From an uncultured Christensenella sp. (GTDB taxonomy: Bacteria; Bacillota; Clostridia; Christensenellales; UBA3700), in the NCBI GenBank assembly GCA_910577795.1, contig CAJTNW010000022.1, positions 1 through 26,991 of the forward strand: a DNA stretch of 26,991 bases. The letters run 5' to 3'. A model generated the notes under the pieces. It worked only from the letters and a program-made list of their open reading frames with translations. It had not been told where the DNA came from and searched no databases. Within the stretch, counting starts at the first letter, position 1, and each line of letters opens with the position of its first letter. A program made the translations under genes and the position numbers. Positions 1 to 9,589 of the stretch are shown here, piece by piece.

Positions 1-29
1 TTATTGCTACAGAATGTGTAAAAAATAAC

Positions 30-60
30 AAAAATGATGCAGTTATTCTGCATCATTTTT
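30..60 (-). terminator. Rho-independent terminator of pnp
   Basis: A perfect 13-bp stem (30-42 with 48-60) and a 5-nt loop lie just downstream of the pnp stop. Read on the minus strand, the stem is followed by a T-rich stretch including six consecutive T. The plus-strand side also ends in a run of T, so it may act in both directions. Confidence 0.85.
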
Positions 61-91
61 TGTATTATTTAATATTAATTTTTATTAGTTT

Positions 92-2176
92 TTAAAGTTT
101 TTTAATAAGTTTTAAATCAATTCTGCCTTTATCGTCAATTTTGATAACTTTTACTAAAACATTGTCATCAATATTAACTACATCAGTAACTTTTTCTACT
201 CTATCTTTAGAAAGTTTGCTAATATGAATCATTCCGTCTTTGCCTGGAGCAATTTCCACAAAAGCACCGAAGTCCATAATTCTTACAACTTTACCTTCAA
301 TTTCGTCATTTACTTCAGGGTCTTTAGCAATGCTTAAAACTATTTTCTTAGCCTTTTCTGCCATTTCTTCATCGCTACTTGCAATAAATACTGTACCAGT
401 TTCACTAATATCAATTTTTACACCTGTATCTTCAATAATCTTATTGATAACTTTACCGCCACTACCAATAACTTCACGAATTTTGTCTGGGTCAATATCA
501 AAAGATAAAATCTTTGGTGCATATTTAGATAGTTTTTCATTTGCTTTAGGAAGAACAGCAAGCATCTTTCCTAAAATTTCTAATCTACCCTCTCTTGCTT
601 GTGCCAAAGCAGTACGCAAAATTTCCTCATTAATACCTTTAATTTTAATATCCATTTGAATAGCAGTAATACCAGCCTCAGTACCTGCAACCTTAAAGTC
701 CATATCACCAAGGAAGTCCTCTAAGCCTTGAATATCTGTCAAAATTTTAACATTGCTTTTATCTGGAGTGCTAATCAAACCCATTGCAACACCTGCTACT
801 GGTGCTTTAATAGGAACACCTGCGTCCATAAGTGCCAAAGTGCTACCGCAAACACTTGCTTGAGAAGTTGAACCATTAGAACTTAAAACTTCACTTACAG
901 TACGAATTGCGTAAGGGAATACTTCCTCACTTGGAAGAACTGGCTCCAATGCTCTTTCTGCTAATGCACCGTGACCAATTTCACGACGACCTGGGCTCTT
1001 TGCAGGTTTTGCTTCGCCTACACTATATCCTGGGAAGTTATAGTGATGGATATATCTTTTAAATACTTCATCATCTAAACCTTCAAGTTTTTGTACTTCG
1101 CTAATAGTACCTAAAGTTGCTGTTGTTAATACTTGAGTTTGACCACGAGTGAACACACCGCTACCATGTACTCTTGGTAAAATACCATGTTCACACCAAA
1201 TAGGTCTTATTTCTTTTAAAGTTCTACCATCTGGACGAATACCTTTTTCCAAAATTTTTGCACGAACTTTTTCCTTTTTCATATTGTACAAAACTTCTGC
1301 AATATCTTTTTTGCCATCAGGGAAAATCTCTGCAAAGTGAGCAAATACATCTGCCTCTAAAGCCTCTTCAAGTTTTTCACGTGCTTGTCTGTTAAACTCT
1401 TCCAAAGCCTTGTCCATCATATCATTTGCATAAGCCCTAACTTGTTCTTCTATAGTAGATTCTGCATGATAAATATTAGGAACAATTTTTTCTTTGCCTA
1501 TTTCAGCCTGAATACTTTCAATAAACGCAACTATCTTTTTAATCTCTTCGTGACCAAACAAAATTGCTGCTATCATTTCCTCTTCAGTAAGTTCGTTAGC
1601 ACCAGCCTCAACCATCAAAATAGCATCTTTTGTACCACTCAAACTTAAGTGAAGTCTGCTCTTTTCTCTTTGTTCTGCACTTGGGTTGATAATATATTCA
1701 CCATCAATATATCCAACAACTACTGAACCAGTAGGACCAGCAAATGGAATATCTGAAATTGAAAGTGCAACAGAACTACCTATCATTGCATAAATTTCTG
1801 GTGGAACATCTGGGTTTACTGATAAGCAAGTTGCCACTACAGAAACATCGTTGTAAAAACCCTTAGGGAATAAAGGTCTTAAAGGTCTATCAATTAAACG
1901 GCATACAAGTATACCTTTATCGCTTGGGCGACCTTCTCTTTTCTTAAATCCACCAGGAATTTTACCAACAGAATACATTTTCTCTTCATAATCAACGTTT
2001 AAAGGGAAAAAGTCTACCCCGTCTCTTGGTTCTTTTGACATTGTAGCATTAACCATAACTACAGTTTCGTCGCACTTAACCAAGCAAGTGCCGTTTGTCA
2101 TACCGCAATAAGCACCAGTTTCAACTTCTACCTCTCTACCGCCTATTGTTGTTTTGTAAATTTTTCTTTCTACCAT
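92..2176 (-). CDS. pnp: Polyribonucleotide nucleotidyltransferase (PNPase)
   Basis: Phosphorolytic 3'-5' exoribonuclease of mRNA decay, cytosolic and homotrimeric in the known family. The 694-residue protein has the full order: RNase PH domain 1 (about 10-140), all-alpha linker, RNase PH domain 2 (about 310-545) with the conserved acidic GDMDF block at 490-494, a KH domain with GSGGK at 571-575, and an S1 domain from about 628 (GKVVRIMDFGAFV). It ends directly after S1, without the acidic or glycine-rich tail some orthologues carry. The ATG at 2176 is preceded by GAGGAGG. It follows rpsO, as in most bacteria, but a terminator and a separate promoter lie between them, so it is probably also transcribed alone. 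No truncation or key residue loss was seen. Confidence 0.98.
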   Translation of the reverse strand: MVERKIYKTTIGGREVEVETGAYCGMTNGTCLVKCDETVVMVNATMSKEPRDGVDFFPLNVDYEEKMYSVGKIPGGFKKREGRPSDKGILVCRLIDRPLRPLFPKGFYNDVSVVATCLSVNPDVPPEIYAMIGSSVALSISDIPFAGPTGSVVVGYIDGEYIINPSAEQREKSRLHLSLSGTKDAILMVEAGANELTEEEMIAAILFGHEEIKKIVAFIESIQAEIGKEKIVPNIYHAESTIEEQVRAYANDMMDKALEEFNRQAREKLEEALEADVFAHFAEIFPDGKKDIAEVLYNMKKEKVRAKILEKGIRPDGRTLKEIRPIWCEHGILPRVHGSGVFTRGQTQVLTTATLGTISEVQKLEGLDDEVFKRYIHHYNFPGYSVGEAKPAKSPGRREIGHGALAERALEPVLPSEEVFPYAIRTVSEVLSSNGSTSQASVCGSTLALMDAGVPIKAPVAGVAMGLISTPDKSNVKILTDIQGLEDFLGDMDFKVAGTEAGITAIQMDIKIKGINEEILRTALAQAREGRLEILGKMLAVLPKANEKLSKYAPKILSFDIDPDKIREVIGSGGKVINKIIEDTGVKIDISETGTVFIASSDEEMAEKAKKIVLSIAKDPEVNDEIEGKVVRIMDFGAFVEIAPGKDGMIHISKLSKDRVEKVTDVVNIDDNVLVKVIKIDDKGRIDLKLIKKL

Positions 2177-2191
2177 TTTCTCCTCCTCTAT

Positions 2192-2207
2192 CCTTGGTCA
2201 TCCAAAG
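2192..2207 (-). promoter_or_regulatory. Hairpin in the pnp leader
   Basis: A 6-bp stem (2192-2197 with 2202-2207, one G-T pair) with a 4-nt loop sits just upstream of the pnp ribosome binding site. A second weaker 5-bp dyad is at 2212-2227. In Escherichia coli the pnp leader forms stems cleaved by RNase III for autoregulation; whether this one does the same is inference. Confidence 0.3.
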
Positions 2208-2231
2208 ATTATCAACCGACTAGTTGAAAAA

Positions 2232-2261
2232 TTTATATAAATGTTTTTACATTATTATCAA
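2232..2261 (-). promoter_or_regulatory. Candidate sigma-A promoter of pnp
   Basis: On the minus strand TTGATA (2256-2261), an 18-bp spacer, then TATAAA (2232-2237). A start near 2225 would give a leader of about 50 nt. The region is very AT-rich, so chance matches are possible. Confidence 0.5.
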
Positions 2262-2360
2262 ATAATTTTTAAATTTTATTTTGGTTACCTTTTCAGTATT
2301 AAGCACAAAATTAATTATGACTATAAACTTAAACCAACAACTATTCCTTTTATATAATAA

Positions 2361-2396
2361 AAAATTACCCGAACACATAATATTCGGGTTAATTTT
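2361..2396 (-). terminator. Rho-independent terminator of rpsO
   Basis: It starts a few bases after the rpsO stop. A GC core (cccgaa with ttcggg) is extended by A-T pairs with one bulged base, and the minus-strand 3' side runs into six T. The loop is about nine bases. It separates rpsO from pnp. Confidence 0.8.
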
Positions 2397-2398
2397 AA

Positions 2399-2671
2399 TT
2401 ACTTTCTTAGGTTTAGTTTAGCAATAACTGCTCTGTATCTTTCAATATCTTTATTTTTTAGATAAGTAAGCAAGTTTCTTCTTTTACCTACCATTTGCAA
2501 TAATCCACGACGGCTGTGGTGGTCTTTTTTATGCACAGCAAAGTGTGCTTTTAAAGTTTCAATTCTTGCAGTAAGCAAAGCAATTTGAACTTCTGGAGAA
2601 CCAGTATCGCCCTCTGATTGAGCAAATTTCTCAATAATTTGTTGTTTTGTAAGTAATGTTAAATCTTCCAT
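2399..2671 (-). CDS. rpsO: 30S ribosomal protein S15
   Basis: Primary 16S rRNA-binding protein of the small subunit platform. The 90-residue length is close to the usual 89. The family core is evident: GDTGSPEVQIALLTARI near residues 20-36, the HKKDHHSRRGLL block near 47-59, and the C-terminal YLKNKDIERYRAVIAKLNLRK. The ATG at 2671 has an AAGGAG site at good spacing. It stands between its own promoter (2756-2784) and terminator, directly upstream of pnp, the arrangement found across bacteria. The leader of about 78 nt is long enough for S15 autoregulation, which is known in several phyla, but I cannot identify a specific S15-binding fold. Confidence 0.98.
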   Translation of the reverse strand: MEDLTLLTKQQIIEKFAQSEGDTGSPEVQIALLTARIETLKAHFAVHKKDHHSRRGLLQMVGKRRNLLTYLKNKDIERYRAVIAKLNLRK

Positions 2672-2755
2672 TTTTAATCTCCTTAAAATAATTTATTCCT
2701 ATTTAGCCAAGTAAATCATCGGAGTCTTGATAAACATAGCCAAAGGTACTATTCA

Positions 2756-2784
2756 ATAATAACACACTTTTTATAATGTGTAAA
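2756..2784 (-). promoter_or_regulatory. Sigma-A promoter of rpsO
   Basis: On the minus strand TTTACA (2779-2784), an exact 17-bp spacer, then TATTAT (2756-2761). The predicted start near 2749 gives a leader of about 78 nt to the rpsO ATG. Confidence 0.65.
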
Positions 2785-2904
2785 CTAATTTTTGGTATTT
2801 TTATGAAATAATTAATATTTATTTAAAAAATAATATATTTATTAGACAGTTTATTACTATTAATAAATAATCACATATTTAATACTATCTTTTAAAAAAA
2901 TGAA

Positions 2905-4305
2905 TTATTCAGTAAAAAATTCTTCTTTATCTTTTAATATTTTGTCTTCTCTTTGCATATAAACATCTATACCTTTAGGGTTAGCACGCCTCTCTAGCCT
3001 GTTTTCAGCAGTCCAAACTCGTTTGCTAATAGCCCCAGCACCACATGCAATTATACTATGAGTTTCCTCCATAATGTCTATATTATAAATACAAGCCTTG
3101 CCATGCTTTGCATAACCTGTATTATCCAAATTGCCACTCATATATTTTTGTCTATACATATAGTATGGTTCATATCCGCTTGAAATAATTGCACGTCTAG
3201 AATAATCTATCATTTTTTCAGGCAGTAACTCAATTTTGTTATTGTAATCTGCTAGTTTTAAATTACTTCCTTTTTTAATAGCAAGGGTATGTACAGTAAT
3301 ATTGTCTGGCTTAAGTGCTAATGCCTCAGTTAACGAATACTCAAAATCTTCAAAACTCTCTTCCGGCAACATTGCTATTAAATCCATATTAATATCAAAA
3401 TTAAACTTTCTTGCCTCGGCATACACATTAAAAATATCTTGTTTAGTATGGTTTCTTCCAATAAGCGCTAATGTTTTATCATTAAATGTTTGTGGATTTA
3501 TACTTATCCTAGTAACACCATTATCCGCCATAATTTGTAATTTTTCTTTACTTATAGTATCAGGTCTGCCTGCCTCAACAGTAAATTCCTTACAATTTAT
3601 AACACTTAGTGCCTTTATAATTTTTTCAAAATCACTCTCGCATAAACTGGTAGGAGTACCTCCGCCAACATAAATTGACCTTATGTTTACCCCAAGTTTT
3701 TTTGCAAGTGCTATGCCGTGCTCAATTTCCCTAACCAACTGCTCCACATACGGAGTAATCCATTTTTTTATTTTGCCTAACTCTGCAGATATAAAAGAAC
3801 AATAACTACATCTTGTAATACAAATAGGTATATTTACAAAAAAGTCAACCTCATTATCATTAAAGCAATATATACTTTGTTGGTTATCACAAATCTTTTT
3901 TATCCATTCCGCACCTTGTGCTGGCACTCTTAAATAATCAGTAAAATAATTAAAAGCATCTTTCCCGCTAGCCTGCAATTCATGGTACAATTTAGTTGGT
4001 CTTATGCCTGTAAGCGAACCATACGGCAAAGTAATTCCAGTAATTTCTGAAAGCAAGTCATAAAGCATAATTTTTGCAAGTCTTTTAACTTCACTTTTTT
4101 GTTTTATCAAAGGCAAATTGGCAATATAACACCGATTTTTGATAGTTTTTTGTTTAAATTTTAATGTTACATTTTCATTTACTATTGATATATCAATTAT
4201 GTTTTCAGTCTCTTGTTCATTAAATGTAACAAATGGAGAAAAAGCCCTTATTATATCCATAAAGTCAGGCAAAAACTCACTATTTGTAAGGATATTTAAC
4301 TCCAT
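2905..4305 (-). CDS. hemZ: HemZ-type radical SAM protein (coproporphyrinogen dehydrogenase family)
   Basis: Radical SAM enzyme of the oxygen-independent coproporphyrinogen III oxidase superfamily. The 466-residue protein has an N-terminal domain of about 150 residues typical of HemZ rather than HemN/HemW, then the cluster motif CITRCSYC with C162, C166 and C169, followed by YVGGGTPTSL and a glycine-rich SAM-binding region. The ATG at 4305 overlaps the end of the MBL hydrolase by 10 bases and has AAGGA upstream, so translation is probably coupled. It is the last gene of the recJ operon, a position common in Clostridia. No other heme gene is in the window, so the substrate in this organism is uncertain; it could act on something other than coproporphyrinogen. 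Confidence 0.88.
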   Translation of the reverse strand: MELNILTNSEFLPDFMDIIRAFSPFVTFNEQETENIIDISIVNENVTLKFKQKTIKNRCYIANLPLIKQKSEVKRLAKIMLYDLLSEITGITLPYGSLTGIRPTKLYHELQASGKDAFNYFTDYLRVPAQGAEWIKKICDNQQSIYCFNDNEVDFFVNIPICITRCSYCSFISAELGKIKKWITPYVEQLVREIEHGIALAKKLGVNIRSIYVGGGTPTSLCESDFEKIIKALSVINCKEFTVEAGRPDTISKEKLQIMADNGVTRISINPQTFNDKTLALIGRNHTKQDIFNVYAEARKFNFDINMDLIAMLPEESFEDFEYSLTEALALKPDNITVHTLAIKKGSNLKLADYNNKIELLPEKMIDYSRRAIISSGYEPYYMYRQKYMSGNLDNTGYAKHGKACIYNIDIMEETHSIIACGAGAISKRVWTAENRLERRANPKGIDVYMQREDKILKDKEEFFTE

Positions 4306-4922
4306 ATAATCATATTCCTTTCTCTTTCATAATCCATAGTAGTACTATCTCCGTGACCGGGATACACAACATAATCCCCATCTAACTTAAACAACTTGTC
4401 CATGATAGAATTTTTAAGGTCACTAAACGAACTATCTTCAAAATCATATCTACCATAACTATCCAAAAAAATAGTATCACCAGAAAAAACAATGTTTTTT
4501 ATAACATAACAAACACCACCTGAAGAATGTCCTGGTGTATGGATAACTTTAATTTCCAAGCCATCAAAATTTAATATATCACCATCATTTACAAAATTAC
4601 TGCAACTAAATGGCTCTATCCTAAACCTTTTTAACCAGTCTGCCATCGACTCCCCTGTGCATTTAGAATTATCATTTTTGTGTATATAAACTGGTATATT
4701 TTCTTGCATAAAAGGGCTTACTCCTTTAATATGGTCAAAGTGTCCGTGTGTTAATAGCACAGCCATAACTTGCAAACCTTCGCCATCAACTTCTGCCTTT
4801 ACTATTTTAGATGCTGGGTCAATAATTATACATTTAGTACCGATTTTCACAATATAACTATTATTTTGAAGCCCGCCATTGACTATTTTTTTAACACTAA
4901 AACCATCAAATTCTGTGTACAT
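4296..4922 (-). CDS. MBL-fold metallo-hydrolase (glyoxalase II-like)
   Basis: Cytosolic metallo-beta-lactamase-fold hydrolase of 208 residues. The two-metal site is complete: THGHFDH at 58-64 (H59, H61, D63, H64), HTPGH at 128-132, SGDT with D149, and PGHGD with H190. This is the compact glyoxalase II-like clade without the C-terminal glutathione-binding domain, so hydroxyacylglutathione hydrolysis is unlikely and the substrate is unknown. The start at 4922 overlaps the rel stop by 17 bases and is preceded by AAGGAG inside rel. In many Clostridia a gene of this type sits between rel and hemZ, but no function can be derived from that alone. Confidence 0.9.
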   Translation of the reverse strand: MYTEFDGFSVKKIVNGGLQNNSYIVKIGTKCIIIDPASKIVKAEVDGEGLQVMAVLLTHGHFDHIKGVSPFMQENIPVYIHKNDNSKCTGESMADWLKRFRIEPFSCSNFVNDGDILNFDGLEIKVIHTPGHSSGGVCYVIKNIVFSGDTIFLDSYGRYDFEDSSFSDLKNSIMDKLFKLDGDYVVYPGHGDSTTMDYERERNMIIWS

Positions 4923-7053
4923 GCATAACTCCTTCTACACCTTTTATTTTATTCATTATTTCGTCAAGTTCATGTATATTTGTAATTTCTACACCAATTG
5001 TAATAAGTGCTTGCAAATTATCGTCTACTTTCATATTTGCCATAGTAATATTAATTTTTCTTGTACTAAAAAAGGCTATAATATCCATTAGCAAATTAGA
5101 CCTATTAATACAAATAATCTCCAATGTTGCGGTAAAATGTGAAGACATATTTTGCGACCAACTAGCCTCAATTATTCTTTCCGCTTCAATGTTTTTCATA
5201 TTAGGGCAGTCTGCTCTATGAATAGACACCCCTCTGCCACGACTGACATAACCTACTATTTTATCACCCGGCACAGGATTACAACAATGTGATAATCTTA
5301 TTAAAAAGTCATCATATCCCCTAATCAATATGCCATTACCTTTTTTGTTATTAGCCTTACTAATTTTGCTAGTACTTATTATAGGAGTAAGATTATCCGC
5401 AGATTTTTTAAAGCAGTCAATTAACTTTAATATTATTTTATTAGTAGTTATATTGCCATATCCTAACTCTGCATAAATATCTTCCATATTTGCATTTTGT
5501 CCGTAATGACTTTTGAAAAATTTTAGCCATTCCTCATTATTTAGCAATTCAGACAAACTATAGCCTCTATGTTTTGCCTCCTTTTCTAACATTTCTCTGC
5601 CACGTTTTATATTATCCTCACGCATTTCCTTTTTAAAGTATGCTCGGATTTTATTTCTTGCACTGGCTGTGGCAACAAATTTAAGCCAGTCTCTGCTAGG
5701 TCCTTTTGAAGCATTTGAGGTAATAACTTCAACAATAGAGTTGTTGGAAAGTCTTGTATTAATAGGCACAATTTTGCCATCAACTTTAATTCCTACGCAC
5801 TTATGCCCTACTTCAGTATGCACTGCATACGCAAAATCAATACCAGTAGCACCTTTAGGAAGACTTACAACTTTGCCTTTTGGAGTAATAACAAAAACTT
5901 CATCTGGATACAAGTCCACTTTAAGCGACTGCAAAAACTCTGCATTATCCCTTAAATCTTTTTGCACCTCCATAATACTTCTTATCCATTGCATACGATT
6001 ATCCATTATGCTTTGGTCCTGAGTTAATCTACCCTCTTTATACTTCCAGTGAGCAGCAATACCAAACTCAGCAATGTCGTGCATTTCATGCGTTCTTATT
6101 TGTATTTCAAATGGAGAACCATATTGAGATATAACTGTTGTATGCAAAGACTGATAATTGTTAGCCTTAGGCATAGCAATATAATCTTTAAACCTACCGG
6201 GAAGAGGTTTCCACATAGTATGAATTGCACCTAGTACAGCATAACAGTCTTTTATTGTATCAACTATAATTCTTACTGCAATAAGGTCATAAATTTGTTC
6301 AAATTCCTTTCCGCTTTGCATTTTTTTATAAATACTATAAAAGTGCTTTGGTCTACCATTAACCTCACCTTCAACTTTCATTTCTGCAAGTTTTGCTTTT
6401 ATATCTTTTACAACATTTTGTACGAACTCTTGCCTTTCCACCTTTTTAGCGGATATTTTTTGCACAAGTGCATAATAATCGTCCGGATTTAAATATCTCA
6501 TTGCCAAATCTTCAAGTTCACCCTTTATTGTACCCATACCAAGTCTTTCAGCAATAGGTGCATAAATCTCTAATGTTTCACGCGATATTTCCTTTTGTCT
6601 ATCACTTGATTTAAATAGCAATGTACGCATATTGTGCAGTCTATCTGCAAGTTTGATAATAATAACCCTAATGTCATCACTCATTGCAAACAGCATTTTT
6701 CGCAAATTTTCCGCCTGCTCATCTACACTTGACTTAAACTGCAATTTATTTAATTTTGTAACACCATTAACAAGCATTACAACAGTTTTGCCAAATATCC
6801 CTTCTAGTTCCTCCTCAGTATGCGGTGTATCTTCAATTACATCATGCAAAAAAGCAGCCATAACTGTTTCATAGTCAAGCCCCATATCAATAAGAATTTC
6901 GCTTACTGAAACCGGATGCACAAAATAATCTTCACCCGACTGGCGCTTTTGCCCTGCGTGTGCTTGTTTTGCAAAATCGTATGCTTTTTTTATAATTTCA
7001 TACTGCTCTTGCGGATATTGGTTTTTTAACTTATTTAGTATCGCATCCTGCAT
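4906..7053 (-). CDS. rel: Bifunctional (p)ppGpp synthetase/hydrolase Rel
   Basis: Long RelA/SpoT homologue that makes and degrades (p)ppGpp in the stringent response. In its 715 residues: HD hydrolase domain with H46, HD at 70-71 and LADRLHN at 135-141; synthetase domain with RFKDYIAMPK from 287; TGS domain about 383-445; zinc-finger/RIS region with RLSHCCNPVPGD; C-terminal ACT domain about 640-715. The intact HD residues and the RFKD signature (as opposed to the ExDD of hydrolase-dead RelA) predict both activities. The start at 7053 overlaps recJ by 23 bases and has AGGAG upstream. The family binds ribosomes to sense uncharged tRNA. Confidence 0.96.
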   Translation of the reverse strand: MQDAILNKLKNQYPQEQYEIIKKAYDFAKQAHAGQKRQSGEDYFVHPVSVSEILIDMGLDYETVMAAFLHDVIEDTPHTEEELEGIFGKTVVMLVNGVTKLNKLQFKSSVDEQAENLRKMLFAMSDDIRVIIIKLADRLHNMRTLLFKSSDRQKEISRETLEIYAPIAERLGMGTIKGELEDLAMRYLNPDDYYALVQKISAKKVERQEFVQNVVKDIKAKLAEMKVEGEVNGRPKHFYSIYKKMQSGKEFEQIYDLIAVRIIVDTIKDCYAVLGAIHTMWKPLPGRFKDYIAMPKANNYQSLHTTVISQYGSPFEIQIRTHEMHDIAEFGIAAHWKYKEGRLTQDQSIMDNRMQWIRSIMEVQKDLRDNAEFLQSLKVDLYPDEVFVITPKGKVVSLPKGATGIDFAYAVHTEVGHKCVGIKVDGKIVPINTRLSNNSIVEVITSNASKGPSRDWLKFVATASARNKIRAYFKKEMREDNIKRGREMLEKEAKHRGYSLSELLNNEEWLKFFKSHYGQNANMEDIYAELGYGNITTNKIILKLIDCFKKSADNLTPIISTSKISKANNKKGNGILIRGYDDFLIRLSHCCNPVPGDKIVGYVSRGRGVSIHRADCPNMKNIEAERIIEASWSQNMSSHFTATLEIICINRSNLLMDIIAFFSTRKINITMANMKVDDNLQALITIGVEITNIHELDEIMNKIKGVEGVMHVHRI

Positions 7054-9412
7054 AAATTAACTCCTTAATCCTCTGATAAATATTACTATTCTCTAAACTG
7101 GTTTTAACTTGGCTATCCACATAAAACCCGCCTTTTAATTTTATAATTTTTAGTTCGTAAAAAACAAACATTGCCATATAAAAGCCTATTATATTTGTAC
7201 CGCCCTGCTTTTCATACTCATTAAATAATTCCGCAAAATTGGATAGTTTAGTTTTATCTAAAAGCAACTTTTTAATTTCTGCAAATATGCCACGCATTAT
7301 ATCTATAGTAGGAAAATTATCTTTAACCATATACAAATAATCGTAAACAATTTTATTTTTTACCATAACAACTTGTGCATTCATATTCAACTTATAATAA
7401 TCTATTACACCAAGGCTAGGCAATGTGTCCAAAATGACTATTTTTTTATAATAAGCCAAATTTTGACTTATATCTAAATCAAGTACAAGTCTATTTAGCG
7501 GATTAACTCCTGATATATTTCCTATATCTATTTTTTTCAACTTATCTTTTAGGATATAAGAATATTTATCAAATGTTTGTTTAGAATAGCAAATAAAGCA
7601 AGTCCCATACAAATCATTATCTATTTGAGTGCAAACATCTTCCTCGTCAATGTATTTTATATCAAACACACTGCTATTGTCATATTTAGCATAATAAGCA
7701 TATTTAATAGCAAGATATTTTTCGTCTATATTAAATTCCGACCAGTCAAAATTAGTATCTTGGACTATGCCTTGTGCATAAAGTCTGTTTGCAAAAATTC
7801 TAATACCAAAATCACAAATCATATCAATTTTGTTTATGTTATTGATATTTCTTTGATTATTAATTCCATCAAAATAAACCAATTCAACTTGATTATTTTT
7901 TGCGTATTTTATATGTTTTGTGGTAGAAATCCTATCAAAAATCGGGGTGTTTATGCAAATATTATATTTTACTTTAGGATTACCCATACCAAAAGGTTCT
8001 AGTTTATTTAAATCTTGTAATGCTTCCAAAGTCATCTCATTGTAATCACGTTTTAAGTCATATTCGGTATGAGGGATAAACAAATTTTTATCTAGTCCCC
8101 TACAATACTCATTTATTGCAAAGCAAAAAGCCTCAATATTTTCCTTACTACAAGTTACCCCACAAGCCATTGCATGACCGCCAAACGCATGCAAAAAAGA
8201 CTTACAAGCAGACACGCATTCATATATATTAACTCCTGCAATACTTCTTGCAGAGCCTTTATATAAATCGCCATCAGCAGTCATTAAAATAGTTGGGCGG
8301 TTAAACATACTAGTTATTTTTGCACTTGCAATACCTAGCACTCCCGCTTCCCACTTATCGCTATACAATATAATAATTCTATTGTTTACTAAATCATAAT
8401 TTTCAAGCATTTGCAAGCAGTCAGAAACCAAATCGTCTGTGAATTGTTGTCTTTCAATATTGTAACTATTTGCTTGCTCTGCCAAACTTTTTACATAAAA
8501 ATAATCACTATCTATAAGCATACTTACTGCTTTTTTAGAGTCAGATAGTCTTCCAATTGCGTTTATGCGTGGTACTATTTTAAAGGCAACATCTGTGGAA
8601 GTTATTTTATCCTCAGCCTTAACTCCTGCTACTTCCAACAATAGTTTTACAGCAAGTCTTGCTCGGGAATTTAGTATTTCCATACCATAACTTACAATAA
8701 TTCTATTATCCCCCACGAGAGGCACTATATCTGCAATTGTTGCAATAGCACACAAATCTATATAATACATAAGTGCTTTTTCGCCACCAATTGCTTCACA
8801 TAGCCTTAATGCTATGCCTGCACCACACAACTCATTAAAGGTATTATCTAGTCTTTTTACTTTTGGATTTACTACAATACAATTAGGTATATCTTCTGGC
8901 GGTTCATGATGGTCGGTTACAATAAAGTCTATGCCCAAATCATTTATAGCATATTCAATATCTTCTTTAGCAGTTATACCGCAGTCTACTGTAATTATTA
9001 AATCGGGATAAAAAGTATCTGCTATTTCCTCTAATGCCTCTCTATTTATGCCATACCCTTCCTTTTTTCTGTTAGGAATATAATAATTAACTTCAATACC
9101 AAGCGAAGATAAAAACATATACAAAATAGCAGTACTGCACACACCATCACAGTCATAATCGCCATAAATAACAATACTTTCGCCAAAGTCAATTGCTTGT
9201 TTAATACGGGCTGCAGCATCCTTCATACCGCTATAATTAAATACTGGTGTTAAATTTTTTATATCAGCCTGCAAAAAAGATATAGCACTTTCAGCATCTT
9301 CAAAGCCTCTAATTGCAAGTACTTCCGCTAAATCCTTATTACAACCAATTGAATTGCTTAACTTATCTATTAAATTTTCATCCACTATTTTTTTTGGGAT
9401 AAAATTATTCAT
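7031..9412 (-). CDS. recJ: Single-stranded-DNA-specific exonuclease RecJ
   Basis: 5'-3' single-strand exonuclease of recombination and mismatch/base excision repair. The 793-residue protein has the DHH domain with motif I GDYDCDG (84-90; the usual Ala is Cys), VDCG at 142-145, DHH at 167-169, then the DHHA1 region with FGGHAMACG, where many homologues have GGHPxAAG. A long, Ile/Asn/Tyr-rich C-terminal half makes it about the size of the Bacillus subtilis enzyme and larger than E. coli RecJ; that part is poorly conserved. The ATG at 9412 has GGAGAG upstream and a strong promoter at 9447-9475. It is the first gene of an operon with rel, an MBL hydrolase and hemZ. Confidence 0.94.
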   Translation of the reverse strand: MNNFIPKKIVDENLIDKLSNSIGCNKDLAEVLAIRGFEDAESAISFLQADIKNLTPVFNYSGMKDAAARIKQAIDFGESIVIYGDYDCDGVCSTAILYMFLSSLGIEVNYYIPNRKKEGYGINREALEEIADTFYPDLIITVDCGITAKEDIEYAINDLGIDFIVTDHHEPPEDIPNCIVVNPKVKRLDNTFNELCGAGIALRLCEAIGGEKALMYYIDLCAIATIADIVPLVGDNRIIVSYGMEILNSRARLAVKLLLEVAGVKAEDKITSTDVAFKIVPRINAIGRLSDSKKAVSMLIDSDYFYVKSLAEQANSYNIERQQFTDDLVSDCLQMLENYDLVNNRIIILYSDKWEAGVLGIASAKITSMFNRPTILMTADGDLYKGSARSIAGVNIYECVSACKSFLHAFGGHAMACGVTCSKENIEAFCFAINEYCRGLDKNLFIPHTEYDLKRDYNEMTLEALQDLNKLEPFGMGNPKVKYNICINTPIFDRISTTKHIKYAKNNQVELVYFDGINNQRNINNINKIDMICDFGIRIFANRLYAQGIVQDTNFDWSEFNIDEKYLAIKYAYYAKYDNSSVFDIKYIDEEDVCTQIDNDLYGTCFICYSKQTFDKYSYILKDKLKKIDIGNISGVNPLNRLVLDLDISQNLAYYKKIVILDTLPSLGVIDYYKLNMNAQVVMVKNKIVYDYLYMVKDNFPTIDIMRGIFAEIKKLLLDKTKLSNFAELFNEYEKQGGTNIIGFYMAMFVFYELKIIKLKGGFYVDSQVKTSLENSNIYQRIKELIYAGCDTK

Positions 9413-9446
9413 TTAATCTCTCCATAAATATAAAACTATATAATAA

Positions 9447-9475
9447 ATAATACACTAATTTTCACAATTTTTCAA
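9447..9475 (-). promoter_or_regulatory. Sigma-A promoter of the recJ-rel-MBL-hemZ operon
   Basis: On the minus strand TTGAAA (9470-9475), exact 17-bp spacer, TATTAT (9447-9452). Predicted start near 9440, a short leader of about 28 nt. No internal gap in the operon is large enough for another obvious promoter. Confidence 0.65.
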
Positions 9476-9589
9476 TATATATTACCAAAATATTTAATAT
9501 ATAATAAATTTTTTTTAAAATCATTACCAAATGTTGACTTTTGCTTTAAATTATCTTTATTTTTTGATATTTTACAGGCAAAAAATTTT

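Noticed and set aside
240..1648. Plus-strand open frames opposite pnp
   Set aside because: They lie entirely inside the clearly coding pnp frame, lack ribosome binding sites and have no recognisable protein features.
2672..2904. Clear terminator for hemZ
   Set aside because: The minus strand shows T runs and only a 5-bp A-T stem after the hemZ stop; not strong enough to call.
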